Of a stretch of 64,000 nt of DNA, positions 46,211-56,393 are shown piece by piece (the first letter of the stretch is position 1; each line of letters opens with the position of its first letter). This stretch comes from Bin55 sp028819195 (GTDB taxonomy: Bacteria; Pseudomonadota; Gammaproteobacteria; Pseudomonadales; Azotimanducaceae), in the NCBI GenBank assembly GCA_028819195.1, contig JAPPMF010000009.1:434001-498000 (forward strand), given 5' to 3'. Below the pieces are notes generated by a model. That model did no database searches and was not told the origin of the DNA. It saw nothing but the letters and a program-made list of their open reading frames with translations. The position numbers were made by a program, and so were the translations under genes.

Positions 46211-47107
46211 ATATGACGAAGACTAAAATGGAATCTTACGGTGATCAATTTGATTTTGGCCGTTATAGTTGAACTGAACAAGTGCAAGTAAACTTACCAT
46301 TGAACTATTGGTTGCGAGATTCAGTATCTGTACTTCCTGCGAACCTACCCTTGGTTTGTTGGCTAAATCCTCGTGTCTAATTGAAGTTTGATTGGTTGTT
46401 CTAGAGGATCACCCAGAAGAAAAACACTTTAGTCTCGATTGGTTGAAAAGGGATTTTGAGAACATCTCAATTCTCTTCCGATATTATCGTCACACGAACC
46501 CAGGTATCGCGCTCGGAACAAATTGTTAACTTCGGATTTCAAAACGGTCAAGTTAGTAAAGAGTTTTCTTGTATCGTCCACAGATCATCTGAATGACACC
46601 ATCAACGGTCTGGTTTAACAAGAGTTGAAAGTAGAAAGGAAACTATACCTGAAAAACGTGCCCGTCGTTCAGTCTATTTATTCAATGTTTCGGTTGCCGG
46701 TGATACCCGGTAAATTCTCAAATATATACCCGACGCATCTTTGTACCTTACTTTCACCCCCCCTATTACAATGCGCAAAAATGTTTCAAATATACAAGTT
46801 ACTTTGAGTTTTGGGATTTCTTAGAAGACTCGTTCAAGAAGTTAAATCGAGTGACAAAGTAAAGGACTGTTCTATGTTCTCAATTTCTCGCTAATCATAG
46901 TTCGTGTGCGGGAAGCGGTACATTATCCGAAGCGAGCCATCGAACTCGGTCAAAACTAAGTTTGACTGCAACGAAACACAGAGTATCGCTACTATTTCGG
47001 AACGGCTCATGTTGTTTCAGAACCTACTCAAAGGTATGACTTGTGCTAATTCAAACGGATAGATAGGTAGAACGTAGATAAATCTAATTCGCACTAAATT
47101 AATGTGT
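46211..47107 (+). other. About 900 nt with no supportable gene
   Basis: Between the groSL terminator and the DUF1428 gene I see no convincing coding region. A plus-strand open stretch of 60 codons at 46625-46807 has no binding site and no recognisable family, and a roughly 45-codon open stretch near 46400-46530 is not recognised either. No tRNA, repeat array or transposase fragment is evident. It could be a decayed gene, or it could hold an undetected small RNA. Confidence 0.6.
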
Positions 47108-47476
47108 TTAGTCGTTCCACCAAACACCATCTGCGACGAGCGTCTCAAATCCACCGATGATCATGCGAGATTGGTCAAATAATGCCGGAAACTCCATCTC
47201 TTGTGCCATTTTGCCAAACTGTTGCATTGCCGCATCCCGTTCCTTTTTCGACGACCACACAATGTACGCAAAGCAAACCGATTCATCGTCTTGACAATCG
47301 ACAGCTTTTTGAAAAGAAACAGAACGGTTTGGGGGAAATTCGTCTCCCCAGCATTGCACCCAGGAAAGAGCTCCTAGGTCTTTAAAGATCGAAGCAATTT
47401 TCTGAGAATGTTTCCGGTAAGCTTCTTTGTTCTTGTTTGGAATGGGAGTTATGAATCCATCGACATATGTAGTCAT
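47108..47476 (-). CDS. DUF1428 family protein (dimeric alpha/beta barrel type)
   Basis: A 122-residue protein of the DUF1428 family, known by structure as ferredoxin-like dimers but without a proven function. Family marks are YVDGFITPIPNKNKEAYRKH at residue 4, the WGDEFP segment near 43, CFAYIVWSSKKERDAA near 69 and DQSRMIIGGFETLV near 101. It lies 48 nt downstream of the RND pump gene on the same strand, so it may be the last gene of that operon or have its own promoter. Confidence 0.87.
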   Translation of the reverse strand: MTTYVDGFITPIPNKNKEAYRKHSQKIASIFKDLGALSWVQCWGDEFPPNRSVSFQKAVDCQDDESVCFAYIVWSSKKERDAAMQQFGKMAQEMEFPALFDQSRMIIGGFETLVADGVWWND

Positions 47477-47524
47477 GTGAAGTATTCCTTGGCGAAAAAG
47501 TGTAACTAGAGGGTGCCGCGAAAA

Positions 47525-50500
47525 CTATGAGCTAGTCGCTACTTTATTACCCGTAATGAAACGACTAATGTTATCTATAACTAGATACAGGCATGGCAAA
47601 ATCAGCAATGATCCGATCGTCGAAGCAACTAATCCACCAATGATGGTTAAAGCCATCGGCTGTCTTAGCATCGCACCTTCACCACCACCAAAAAGTAGTG
47701 GAAATAGCGCGAGAACAGTAGTCAATGTAGTCATTGTGATAGGACGTAAACGAATCCCTGCTGCTTCAGACAAAGCAGTGATGCGATCTTTCCCGTCACG
47801 CATTAGTTGTTTTGCCGTCGAAATTAACAGTACAGCATCGTTTACAGCAACACCCGATAAGACAATCATTCCGAGCATCGCCATCATTCCGATAGGGGCT
47901 CCGAATGGAGTTAACGTCGCTGCAACACCTACCAAGGCAAGAGGAATCGCGTACAAGATTGTTATTGGTTGTAATAGTGATTCGAAAGTCCCTGCTAATA
48001 CCATGAGCACAAGAATAAGTGCGAGAATACCAGCTAATCGTAATTCGCCGAACGTGCGTTCTCGTTCCGCTTCCTCTCCCCGTAGTGAGGCAGTCATACC
48101 TGGTGGTAAAGACTGTTGTGTCAGGATCTCACGGACCGCAGCGACTGCTTGTGGTTGCGTGACACCTTCGTTTAGTAAAGAGGTGATTTGAGCTACTAAC
48201 CGTTGATCACGTCGATAAATCTCGCGCGCTCCTTGTAGCTCTTTGAATGTAGCGACTTCACCGACTGACACACGTTGTCCTGTCGGAGCATTGAAAGTTA
48301 AATCGGTGAGTTGATCGCGTAAAGGTGTCCTGGTGCGCAAACTAATCGGGTACTCTTCATCGCCGATGGTCAAGGAAGTTACTCGACTGCCCTCCAAACT
48401 TGATTCAATCACTCCAGCGAGACTACTTACCGTAACGCCAAGTGCTTCAGCGATGGGTTTTCTTAACTCTATAACAAGTTCTGGTGGACCACCTTCAAAG
48501 GACGAACGTACGTTCCATAATTCTGGTAGTTTAAGTAACTCGTCGTATAAGCTTTCGGTAACGCTTCTAATATCGTGGATGGTATTGCCTGCTACTTCGA
48601 GCACTATTGGGGCACTTTTGGTGTTGAGAGCATCGCTCAATGCTGATTTGTTGAGTTCCCACTCTATGTCGGTATTCGGAATCGCATCGAGCTTTTCAGC
48701 AAGTTCCACAGCATAAGCACGTCCAGACGGTCCATCCTCTTTCGTTCGAACGGTTAGACGCCCTGTATTTTCTTCGGTCAACTCTTGACGAATGATTCGA
48801 TTGTCGTCAGGGAGTTTACCAATTTCCGCAAGTGTAGCTTCTACATACTCTGCAGATCCCTCGCGAATCGTAGATTCGATACCGGCAACGACATTTATGG
48901 TAGAGTCTACAGTCTGGCCACTAGGACCGATTACCCGGATTGAAAATTGTTTTGGATCTGAGGGTGGTAGGAGTTCAGTACCTAGTTGTAGTAAAAACCA
49001 TATCGCGCCGGAAACACAGATAGCGGACAGGAATACGATCAACGTAGGTACGCGTAAAAAACCACGAACCACTGCCTCAAGTCCACGACGAACCGCCGGT
49101 ATTTTTTCTTTAATCACAGCACCGGACGAATCCAATCTCGGTTGACCGAGAAACCATCGTCCTAAAGCAGGAATCAAAAAGACAGCGACGAGCAGTGAGG
49201 CGACTAAAGATACTACCACCGTAAAAGCAATACCATCAATCAACCGAGCGGCGAGACCTTGAACAAAGAATATAGGTACGAAAACCACACAGGTCGTTAA
49301 CGTACTCGCTGTGATTGCTCCTGCTACCATACCGGTACCTTTACGGGCGGCGATTGCTGGTTCGTGTCCTTCTCGTACTTGCCGATACATTGATTCGACC
49401 ACAACGATGGCATTATCGACGAGCATACCGGCACCAAGCGCGAGCCCACCTAACGTCACGATGTTCAAACTATATCCCCCAAAATGCATGAAGAATATCG
49501 CGGCGAGAATGGATACAGGAACAGCGGTACTCACAATAAAAGTAGCACCGAACGAGCGCAAAAATATAGCTAACACAAGAATGGCTAATACAATGCCGAG
49601 GATGGCGGCTAACTGTAAATCCTCCATGGCATCTACGACGAGAGTAGCGTTGTCGGTTATGGTAAATACTTCGACACCAGGTAAATCTTCACTGATACCA
49701 GAAAGTGCCTTGGTAATCGTTTGCGAAACCGTAACGGTATTGGCATCGGCTTCTTTATAAATGGAAATACCGACTCCTTCATTTCCGTTTACTAATACAA
49801 CATGATCTTTGTCCTGTTCACCCGGAAGTACGTCCGCTACGTCTTTTACATATATGGCTACCCGCGAACCGGTTTGCGATTCGACATATTTGACAATGAC
49901 ATTTTCGATGTCAGACACACTTTCGTAACGCGATCTGCCACGTACGGTGTATACAGAGTTTTCGTCCTCGATGGTTCCAGCTTGAATATCGGCATTTTCT
50001 GCTTCGATTCGAGCTTTTATCTCTTCAATAGAAATACCGTATTCATCAGCTCGATACTGATCAAAGTTTACACGAATTTCACGTTTTCTACCGCCGGTAA
50101 CTCGAACCTCTGCTACACCTGGTAAAGTTTCCAAAGTAGTACCTAATTGCCGTTTGGCAATTTGTCTAAGTTCGATCAAATCAACCTCATCTTCCGGCGC
50201 GAGTAAGCCAAGTACTAAGATGGGGTCTTGGGTTGGGTCGAACCGGCGAACAATTACGCTATCGACAAGAGGATCACTTTCCAAACTACCAACTGCTTTC
50301 TGAATATCGATCAAACTGGTATCGAGATTAGCCGTCCAATCAAAATGCACGGTTGCGATTAATTTACCGGTCCGGGCAACTTGTTCAATTTCGCGAACCC
50401 CTTGCACCGTGAAAACTTGCTGTTCAATCACTTCGCCATACAGCCTCTGTATTTCAACTGGTGGTCGAGTACCTGCACTAACGGCTACGACAACAGTGGG

Positions 50501-50638
50501 ACTATGTAGATTGGGCAGTAAGTCGACGGGTAACCGATTAAGTGCTAGATAACCTACAAGGGCGACTGCGATTGCGGACACACAGATCGCAATGGGTCTA
50601 CGGGTGGCAAGACCCGCTAACGTTTCGAAGAAGTTCAC
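47525..50638 (-). CDS. RND efflux pump permease, AcrB/HAE-type
   Basis: Inner-membrane proton-driven exporter of 1037 residues with the RND layout: one N-terminal span, a large periplasmic loop, a block of six spans, then the same again. Marks include RRPIAICVSAIAVALVGY near residue 13, ALGAGMLVDNAIVVVESMYRQ near 400 (D-N in place of the AcrB D-D pair in span 4) and VLSGVAVNDAVLLI near 935. It overlaps the adaptor gene by 4 nt. No outer-membrane channel gene is present nearby. The substrate is unknown. Confidence 0.92.
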   Translation of the reverse strand: MNFFETLAGLATRRPIAICVSAIAVALVGYLALNRLPVDLLPNLHSPTVVVAVSAGTRPPVEIQRLYGEVIEQQVFTVQGVREIEQVARTGKLIATVHFDWTANLDTSLIDIQKAVGSLESDPLVDSVIVRRFDPTQDPILVLGLLAPEDEVDLIELRQIAKRQLGTTLETLPGVAEVRVTGGRKREIRVNFDQYRADEYGISIEEIKARIEAENADIQAGTIEDENSVYTVRGRSRYESVSDIENVIVKYVESQTGSRVAIYVKDVADVLPGEQDKDHVVLVNGNEGVGISIYKEADANTVTVSQTITKALSGISEDLPGVEVFTITDNATLVVDAMEDLQLAAILGIVLAILVLAIFLRSFGATFIVSTAVPVSILAAIFFMHFGGYSLNIVTLGGLALGAGMLVDNAIVVVESMYRQVREGHEPAIAARKGTGMVAGAITASTLTTCVVFVPIFFVQGLAARLIDGIAFTVVVSLVASLLVAVFLIPALGRWFLGQPRLDSSGAVIKEKIPAVRRGLEAVVRGFLRVPTLIVFLSAICVSGAIWFLLQLGTELLPPSDPKQFSIRVIGPSGQTVDSTINVVAGIESTIREGSAEYVEATLAEIGKLPDDNRIIRQELTEENTGRLTVRTKEDGPSGRAYAVELAEKLDAIPNTDIEWELNKSALSDALNTKSAPIVLEVAGNTIHDIRSVTESLYDELLKLPELWNVRSSFEGGPPELVIELRKPIAEALGVTVSSLAGVIESSLEGSRVTSLTIGDEEYPISLRTRTPLRDQLTDLTFNAPTGQRVSVGEVATFKELQGAREIYRRDQRLVAQITSLLNEGVTQPQAVAAVREILTQQSLPPGMTASLRGEEAERERTFGELRLAGILALILVLMVLAGTFESLLQPITILYAIPLALVGVAATLTPFGAPIGMMAMLGMIVLSGVAVNDAVLLISTAKQLMRDGKDRITALSEAAGIRLRPITMTTLTTVLALFPLLFGGGEGAMLRQPMALTIIGGLVASTIGSLLILPCLYLVIDNISRFITGNKVATSS

Positions 50639-51732
50639 GAATCGTTGATGACTTTAACGCGCGTATTGTTCCACAATGAGCCGAGTGAACCGATTGCTAT
50701 TCGATCACCGGGTTTTACTCCTTCAATAACTTCGCGCTTCTCGTCGTCGGAGAGCCCTAACTGGACCTCTTGCATTTTTACCATTTGCCCGTCGATTAGG
50801 AAGACAACTTTTTTGTTATCTCGCGTTGCCACACTATCGTGTTTTACGACCGGTACGTCAATTCTTTGTTCGGTAATGATTTCGACTTCAATAAACATAC
50901 CGGGTCTAAGCATTCCGTCTTCGTTAGGTACTTCAATCACGGCTTGAAATGTACGAGTTTGTTCATCGACTGTGGGAGAAATTCGGGCTAGCTTTCCGGA
51001 TACATTTAGATCTTGATTACCGTAGTAGCGGACTCTCACTTCTTGCCCGATTTCGATATCAATTAAGTCGCTTCCCAAAAGGTCGACGTAGGCTTCTAAA
51101 GTGTCGAGTGGGGCTACTTGTGCTACTAAAAAACCGTTCCCAATCAATTGCCCATCGGCTAGTGGAATATTTTTTTCGTCGCGAGCTAGGATAAGTAACA
51201 CACCACTTCTAGGAGTAACAATCTCAACATTCTTCTCGTTGAGAATGGTTCGTTCGTAGTTTAACTTGGCGGTTTCATAGTTGGCTTCAGCGGTAAGGTA
51301 TTCAGCTTCAGGGATTGCACCTTGTTCCCAGAGTTCAGACTTTCGTTCGAGTTCATTTTTGGAGTTCTCATAGTTCAGTCGCGCCGATTCAGCACCAATG
51401 TGAAGACGCGCTTCCTCACCGAGGATGCGGCCAATCACGTCTCCTCCGTTAACGAATGTACCTTCAGTAAGCCGATTACCACTAGCGTCTCGTTCTAAAT
51501 ACAATCGTCCTGGAATTTCGGATCGTACAGCGATACTCTCCCGGGCACGTAAATTACCCGTTGCACGTACCACATGTTCGACGGTTCCGTTTTCGACGGT
51601 GATAGCTTCAACGGGAACTCGATAGTCGAGTTGCGGGGCAGGCGGAGGTGAACCACAACCCGCCAAGAATAGCGAAATGCAGAGGAAGGTGAATAAGGCA
51701 CCTTTATAAATGATATTCGGTGTATATTTCAT
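50635..51732 (-). CDS. RND periplasmic adaptor, lipoprotein (HlyD/AcrA family)
   Basis: Membrane fusion protein of 365 residues that links the RND pump to an outer-membrane channel. The signal peptide ends with lipobox LFLAGC (Cys26). Then come the beta-barrel/lipoyl half (GNLRARESIAVRSEIPG near 59), a helical hairpin (about 105-165) and the return lipoyl and barrel strands (RISPTVDEQTRTFQAVIEVP near 250). It lies 6 nt downstream of the ABC permease gene, and its stop overlaps the pump start, so all four genes should be cotranscribed. Confidence 0.9.
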   Translation of the reverse strand: MKYTPNIIYKGALFTFLCISLFLAGCGSPPPAPQLDYRVPVEAITVENGTVEHVVRATGNLRARESIAVRSEIPGRLYLERDASGNRLTEGTFVNGGDVIGRILGEEARLHIGAESARLNYENSKNELERKSELWEQGAIPEAEYLTAEANYETAKLNYERTILNEKNVEIVTPRSGVLLILARDEKNIPLADGQLIGNGFLVAQVAPLDTLEAYVDLLGSDLIDIEIGQEVRVRYYGNQDLNVSGKLARISPTVDEQTRTFQAVIEVPNEDGMLRPGMFIEVEIITEQRIDVPVVKHDSVATRDNKKVVFLIDGQMVKMQEVQLGLSDDEKREVIEGVKPGDRIAIGSLGSLWNNTRVKVINDS

Positions 51733-51738
51733 TTTTTG

Positions 51739-54700
51739 TTACTCTGTTTCTGAAAGGTAAGTCCAGCGGATTGCATCGGCGATCAATTTTCCCTCACCCG
51801 TGACTTCGATCACGACTGGTCCCGCGTCTAATTCGTACTCGCCGACCGATACCCAGCCAACTTGTTCAACTCGCTCGGGTTCAAGAAGCGTTTCGAAGGT
51901 TCTTGAGCCGTTCTCAATAGTCAGGGTATGGGGGGCTAACAAATTAGACTCCTCAGACTCCGAATTGGTAGTTGTGGTCGCGGTAGCAGTACCAAAACCC
52001 ACACTGAACGAAAACGAATGTGAACTAGAACTTACTTCGGTGGAACCAATGTAGTATTCGAGCCTCCAATTACCAGAACGATCTATGTTTGCTTCAAACT
52101 TAGCTGGAATTTTTTCTCCAGGACTATCGTTTCTCGCTGCCGTTCGGCGATATTTGTGGAAATATGGACCGTGCGTATTGCGATACCAGATCTCTTGTCT
52201 CCCGCTAACAACATCGAATGGTGAGATAGGTAATCCATTATCTGTCTCGGTTTCGTTCAAGTCACCTGCTAGTTCCATGAAAAATCTAAAGAAAGCAGGA
52301 ATCTCTGACTGATTTTCTGTAGACGTCTGCTCAACGGAAAATCCCGGGTCGAGATCGTCTACAATGATTACACCGTCTGGCAACGGTGTCCAATCTATCG
52401 GAACCATCGTCGGTTGAGGAGCTAGTGCTTGTATTGTGTAATCTTCCAATTGCAACTCTGGTATATCTAGAACAATATTACTACGGTTATATGAGAGGTA
52501 TGGTGTGATGTGGATGCTGGCCGGTGGTCTTTCAGTTTGAACGGCGAACAGATAGCCGGCTTCGCCAGGAATTCGGATTGGTTCTAATACGGAACGTCTT
52601 TCATCAAATTCATCGCCAGGATTGTCGAAAACACCCCAGACTTTGAGTGCACCTGATACAGACTCTCCATTCCAAACCTTGAAGGTGGTTTCATAAACTG
52701 AGTTCAGATCTTCGTCGTCTTCGAGACGAATTACTTGTGGAGTACTGACAACGAAACCCGGAAGTGCCGTATCCGTTAACCAATCACCAACCACTCCGTC
52801 AATTTCCCAGCCCCGTTGCGAGGCTAAGGATCTCAATTCGTCATAAGAAAAATTAGTACCGTTAAATGTGTCAATTAAGTCAGCGAGCAATTGGATTAAC
52901 TTTTCTTCCCCGACGACTTCTTTTAAAGCTTGTATGACAACTTCACTCTTAGAGATGAGGACATGATAGGCATGTTGTGGGTCGGATCGAAAATCTAACT
53001 CTGACAGTCGAGTATTTTCAATTGTTTCCCAAGTCTTATACGAATTTGTTTGATCTCGTAGGCGGGAAATAAATACAAGGTTTTGTTGTAGGAGTGTGAA
53101 ATCTTCAATTATGGTTGGGACAGAGAAATAATCGACGTTGTCGACGACGACATCTGCCACTAGTTCTTGGAGTAGAAAATCGAGTGCGATAGCTCCGAGA
53201 TCGTGTGGGCTCGATTGATTACGTATAAATTGTTGAGCGAGCGAATTCAATGCATTACCGCCAAAGATATCCGTCTGGAAATAATTTCTCACACTGTTGA
53301 AGACTTGCTCGGCTAGCTCTTCTTCATTATCGTTGGTACTACGCCAGTACTTAATGCTGTTATCGAAACGCGCGGTAGGTAATAACTGCTCGCGTATTAG
53401 TGCCATACCAGGCTGACTTAGTACCGACTCCATTCGCCAACCACCGCCATACACACGGAGTCGAGTAGGTACTTCAACAAAGCTAAAAAGTTCGTACGGA
53501 AAATTCAACCCCATCGATTCTGCTAGGTTGAGTCTTTCCTCACCCCATTCCTTTAATTTGGGTTCCATTATGGCAAGGGATTGCATCGTTCGTCGGTGTT
53601 TTTTACTATAGAGAAACTCAAATTCGATTCCGTTAATTTCCATCGTTGCCTGCTCAAATTTGGAAGCAATGAGTGCGACCGCGGGTACTGGACTACTAGG
53701 CGTAAAGCGATAAATCGCACGTCTTTCGCTCAAAATTTGTTCTCGATGCCCTGTTCCGGCAGCGATCCAATTCTTCGGTAACGACACTTGTAGATCAATG
53801 TTAAAGTAGTCTCGTTTGCGAACGTCGATCTGATCTTCACCAACTGCAGGACCTGCCATCGGAAGCCATTTGATGCTAGGTAGCAATGCTACAAAATTTG
53901 TGTGAAATATGGAGTATTCGGCACCTAACGCGAACATGAAATTTAAGGCATTGAAATATTTTCTGTCGATTTGAAGTACACTATCTAAATATGCGAATCG
54001 TAAGTCGAGCTTACCATGAGCTCTAATTTTTAATTCCGAAACACTTCCGGCGAAGTACTGTTTCGAAATCTTGAGTAACCCGGCGTCAAACTGATAATCC
54101 GTTATAGTGTTCCCATTTGCCTCTAAAGTTTTGATCTTGTAGCCAGGATTCAACGAAAACACTTCATAGTCGTTCACATTGTCGTTAGAAGGTACTACTT
54201 GAAGTTGAAGATCTAGTTGAATTTTATTACCTGGGAACACGTCAACTTGTCCAGTGATCCTTTGAACATCGATAAGGTTGGTAAGCGATTCTTGACTGTG
54301 AATGCGAGCCCATTCACTTTCTAGTTTTTCCTCTTGTCCGGCGAAATTACACAAACTCACCAACACTACCACACCCAATGTAAAAGCGCCAACACCAATG
54401 ATACCGTCGCGCGATTGCGTAGCTTCTCGTCGAACATAAAGCGCCGAAGCTACAAATAGGAACCCTGATGCAATCAACAAAAATGCAACCCGGTTGAAGA
54501 ACATACTTGAGTTCACGAAGAAAGGAGCGAGGTCAGATGGAAATACTACGGCCGATGAAGGAGTAAGCGCTAGTTGAAGATCTAATGGTAATCGAGATAC
54601 TAACCATTGCAGACCAAACATCAATCCAATCGTTAGAATCACAACCAAGAAGCGCAAACGGACAAGTACCGCGAGCAGAATAACAAGTGCCCCCCATAAT

Positions 54701-55206
54701 GCGAGATTTGGAAGCACATCAAAAACTACAAAACTCAGGATACTCCAAATTTCGATAGGTTCGCCAAAACTAAATCCTGCGACTTGACTGATACCACTGT
54801 ATACCACGACTAAAAAGAGGAAGATCAACATTGGTATGAAGAATAACCAAATGACTCCTGCTAGTCTGCCCACTAATAGTTCTATGTTGGTTATTGGCCG
54901 TGAATCAATTACTTCGTAAATGCGGTTTTTAACGTCCCGAGTACGAATATCGAAGGACAGAAAGATGATCCCAAGTGAGAAGAGACCGACAAATAATGTA
55001 CCCATAGCGGCGAGGATGTATCTTGGATTGTTTAACCCTGAGACGCTTGTTCCGGTCGAACCAATCATAAAACCGAGACTAATTCCAAGATATTGTCCAA
55101 GTGAAATCAGCGACGCTAGCACAATGAACACCCATGTTCGTGCCATCCTTCGACATTGTTGCATCTCGGCGCGCGCGACCGACAATATTGCGTTTATATT
55201 TAGCAT
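51739..55206 (-). CDS. ABC transporter permease fused to an M1-peptidase-like domain
   Basis: A 1155-residue protein. The first roughly 290 residues form an ABC-2-type permease with about six to seven spans (WVFIVLASLISLGQYLGIS, FVGLFSLGIIFLS, VVVILTIGLMFGLQWL and others). The remainder resembles the M1 aminopeptidase family, with a beta-domain, a GGGWRMES segment near residue 588 at the position of the exopeptidase GxMEN loop, and a helical region after it. I see no HExxH zinc motif, so peptidase activity is doubtful. A further C-terminal beta domain (about 1000-1155) ends with a DAIRWTYLSETE segment. It lies 15 nt after its ATPase partner. Such permease-M1 fusions are known but poorly characterised. 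Confidence 0.8.
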   Translation of the reverse strand: MLNINAILSVARAEMQQCRRMARTWVFIVLASLISLGQYLGISLGFMIGSTGTSVSGLNNPRYILAAMGTLFVGLFSLGIIFLSFDIRTRDVKNRIYEVIDSRPITNIELLVGRLAGVIWLFFIPMLIFLFLVVVYSGISQVAGFSFGEPIEIWSILSFVVFDVLPNLALWGALVILLAVLVRLRFLVVILTIGLMFGLQWLVSRLPLDLQLALTPSSAVVFPSDLAPFFVNSSMFFNRVAFLLIASGFLFVASALYVRREATQSRDGIIGVGAFTLGVVVLVSLCNFAGQEEKLESEWARIHSQESLTNLIDVQRITGQVDVFPGNKIQLDLQLQVVPSNDNVNDYEVFSLNPGYKIKTLEANGNTITDYQFDAGLLKISKQYFAGSVSELKIRAHGKLDLRFAYLDSVLQIDRKYFNALNFMFALGAEYSIFHTNFVALLPSIKWLPMAGPAVGEDQIDVRKRDYFNIDLQVSLPKNWIAAGTGHREQILSERRAIYRFTPSSPVPAVALIASKFEQATMEINGIEFEFLYSKKHRRTMQSLAIMEPKLKEWGEERLNLAESMGLNFPYELFSFVEVPTRLRVYGGGWRMESVLSQPGMALIREQLLPTARFDNSIKYWRSTNDNEEELAEQVFNSVRNYFQTDIFGGNALNSLAQQFIRNQSSPHDLGAIALDFLLQELVADVVVDNVDYFSVPTIIEDFTLLQQNLVFISRLRDQTNSYKTWETIENTRLSELDFRSDPQHAYHVLISKSEVVIQALKEVVGEEKLIQLLADLIDTFNGTNFSYDELRSLASQRGWEIDGVVGDWLTDTALPGFVVSTPQVIRLEDDEDLNSVYETTFKVWNGESVSGALKVWGVFDNPGDEFDERRSVLEPIRIPGEAGYLFAVQTERPPASIHITPYLSYNRSNIVLDIPELQLEDYTIQALAPQPTMVPIDWTPLPDGVIIVDDLDPGFSVEQTSTENQSEIPAFFRFFMELAGDLNETETDNGLPISPFDVVSGRQEIWYRNTHGPYFHKYRRTAARNDSPGEKIPAKFEANIDRSGNWRLEYYIGSTEVSSSSHSFSFSVGFGTATATTTTNSESEESNLLAPHTLTIENGSRTFETLLEPERVEQVGWVSVGEYELDAGPVVIEVTGEGKLIADAIRWTYLSETE

Positions 55207-55221
55207 CGCAGTTTCTTGAAA

Positions 55222-56199
55222 CTATTGACTAGGGGACGTACTACTCGGTTCTTCACTTTCGACCTGAGCTTCATCTAATTTACCTCGCTCGGCCATGAAT
55301 GCAAGATAAGCTTCTTCTAACGTTGGATTGTCAACGAGTTGTGCGTCGGTTAGCGAACTTCCCCGTTCTTTAGCAACAACTCGAAAAGTCACATCATTTC
55401 CATCGAACGCGCGCGAAACGATTTCGTGTTTGCTTTCGAAGCTAGCGGCATGGTCGGTCGGGATAGTGACTTCGAATACCTTACCGTGAGCACGTTTAAG
55501 AAATAGACTCGGATCGCCTTGAAAGGCGACAGAACCGTCGTCAATGATGGCAATTTGAGAACAACCACTACCAAGATCGGCCACGATATGTGTGGAACAA
55601 AGAATTGTATGTTCTTGTCCGAGTTCGGTCATAACTTGACGAAATCGCATCCTTTCTTCTGGGTCTAAACCAACCGTAGGTTCGTCGACTACTAGGACTA
55701 ACGGGTTGTGCACCATAGCTTGGGCGACTCCAAGTCGACGTACCATACCACCCGAAAGTTTTTTGACTTTTCGATCCGCAACATCGGCAAGTCCTACTTG
55801 TTCAAGTACTTCGGCAACACGTTTTTTTCTTTCTTTTCGATTTGTCATACCGGAAATTGCGGCGAGGGTATCGACAACTTCTTCCGTGCGATGTAGCCGC
55901 CACGCGCCAAATTCTTGCGGTAGGTAGCCAATACATTTGCGGACTTGATGGCACTCTTTAATGACATCGAATCCGCATACGTGCGCCGAACCTTCGGTAG
56001 GTCGCAGCAAGGTACAGATAATCCGCATCAACGTACTTTTGCCGGCACCATTCGCACCTAGCAACCCAAAAAAACCTGCACCTAATGAAAGGTTTACATC
56101 TTTCAGAACCATTTGATCCTTTTTGTAGGCATGCGAAACGCCAGAAACTGTGATGGCTGGCCCAGTCGAATTTGGTGGAGAATTGGTTAAATCAGTCAC
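55222..56199 (-). CDS. ABC transporter ATP-binding protein
   Basis: ATPase of 325 residues that powers the adjacent permease. Walker A is GANGAGKST near residue 49, the signature LSGGMVRRLG near 144, Walker B LVLVVDEPTVGLD near 164 and the switch His in CSTHIV near 198. The C-terminal 90 residues form an extension after the ATPase fold, as in CcmA/NatA-type exporters. First gene of the ABC/RND operon; the upstream gap to yhhQ is about 195 nt and should hold the promoter. Confidence 0.92.
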   Translation of the reverse strand: MTDLTNSPPNSTGPAITVSGVSHAYKKDQMVLKDVNLSLGAGFFGLLGANGAGKSTLMRIICTLLRPTEGSAHVCGFDVIKECHQVRKCIGYLPQEFGAWRLHRTEEVVDTLAAISGMTNRKERKKRVAEVLEQVGLADVADRKVKKLSGGMVRRLGVAQAMVHNPLVLVVDEPTVGLDPEERMRFRQVMTELGQEHTILCSTHIVADLGSGCSQIAIIDDGSVAFQGDPSLFLKRAHGKVFEVTIPTDHAASFESKHEIVSRAFDGNDVTFRVVAKERGSSLTDAQLVDNPTLEEAYLAFMAERGKLDEAQVESEEPSSTSPSQ

Positions 56200-56393
56200 A
56201 AGAAACCTCTATATGTGAATTTGAAAATTGTAACTTTGGGAAAATAACTCAACCGGTGTTTTGGTTTTGTACATGGGAAATAGATTAGGAATTCGCAAAC
56301 TGTGATGAATTGATATTGCTATCACGCACATTTCGTGCCGTAAGTAAACAAACACCTCGTTGATGGCTTTAAACTTTGCTTGATTCAACAATA

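Noticed and set aside
46625..46807. 60-codon plus-strand open frame in the gap after groSL
   Set aside because: No ribosome binding site, low-complexity composition and no recognisable family.
47556..50125. Several long plus-strand open frames opposite the RND pump gene
   Set aside because: They are antisense shadows of a gene with clear family motifs along its whole length.
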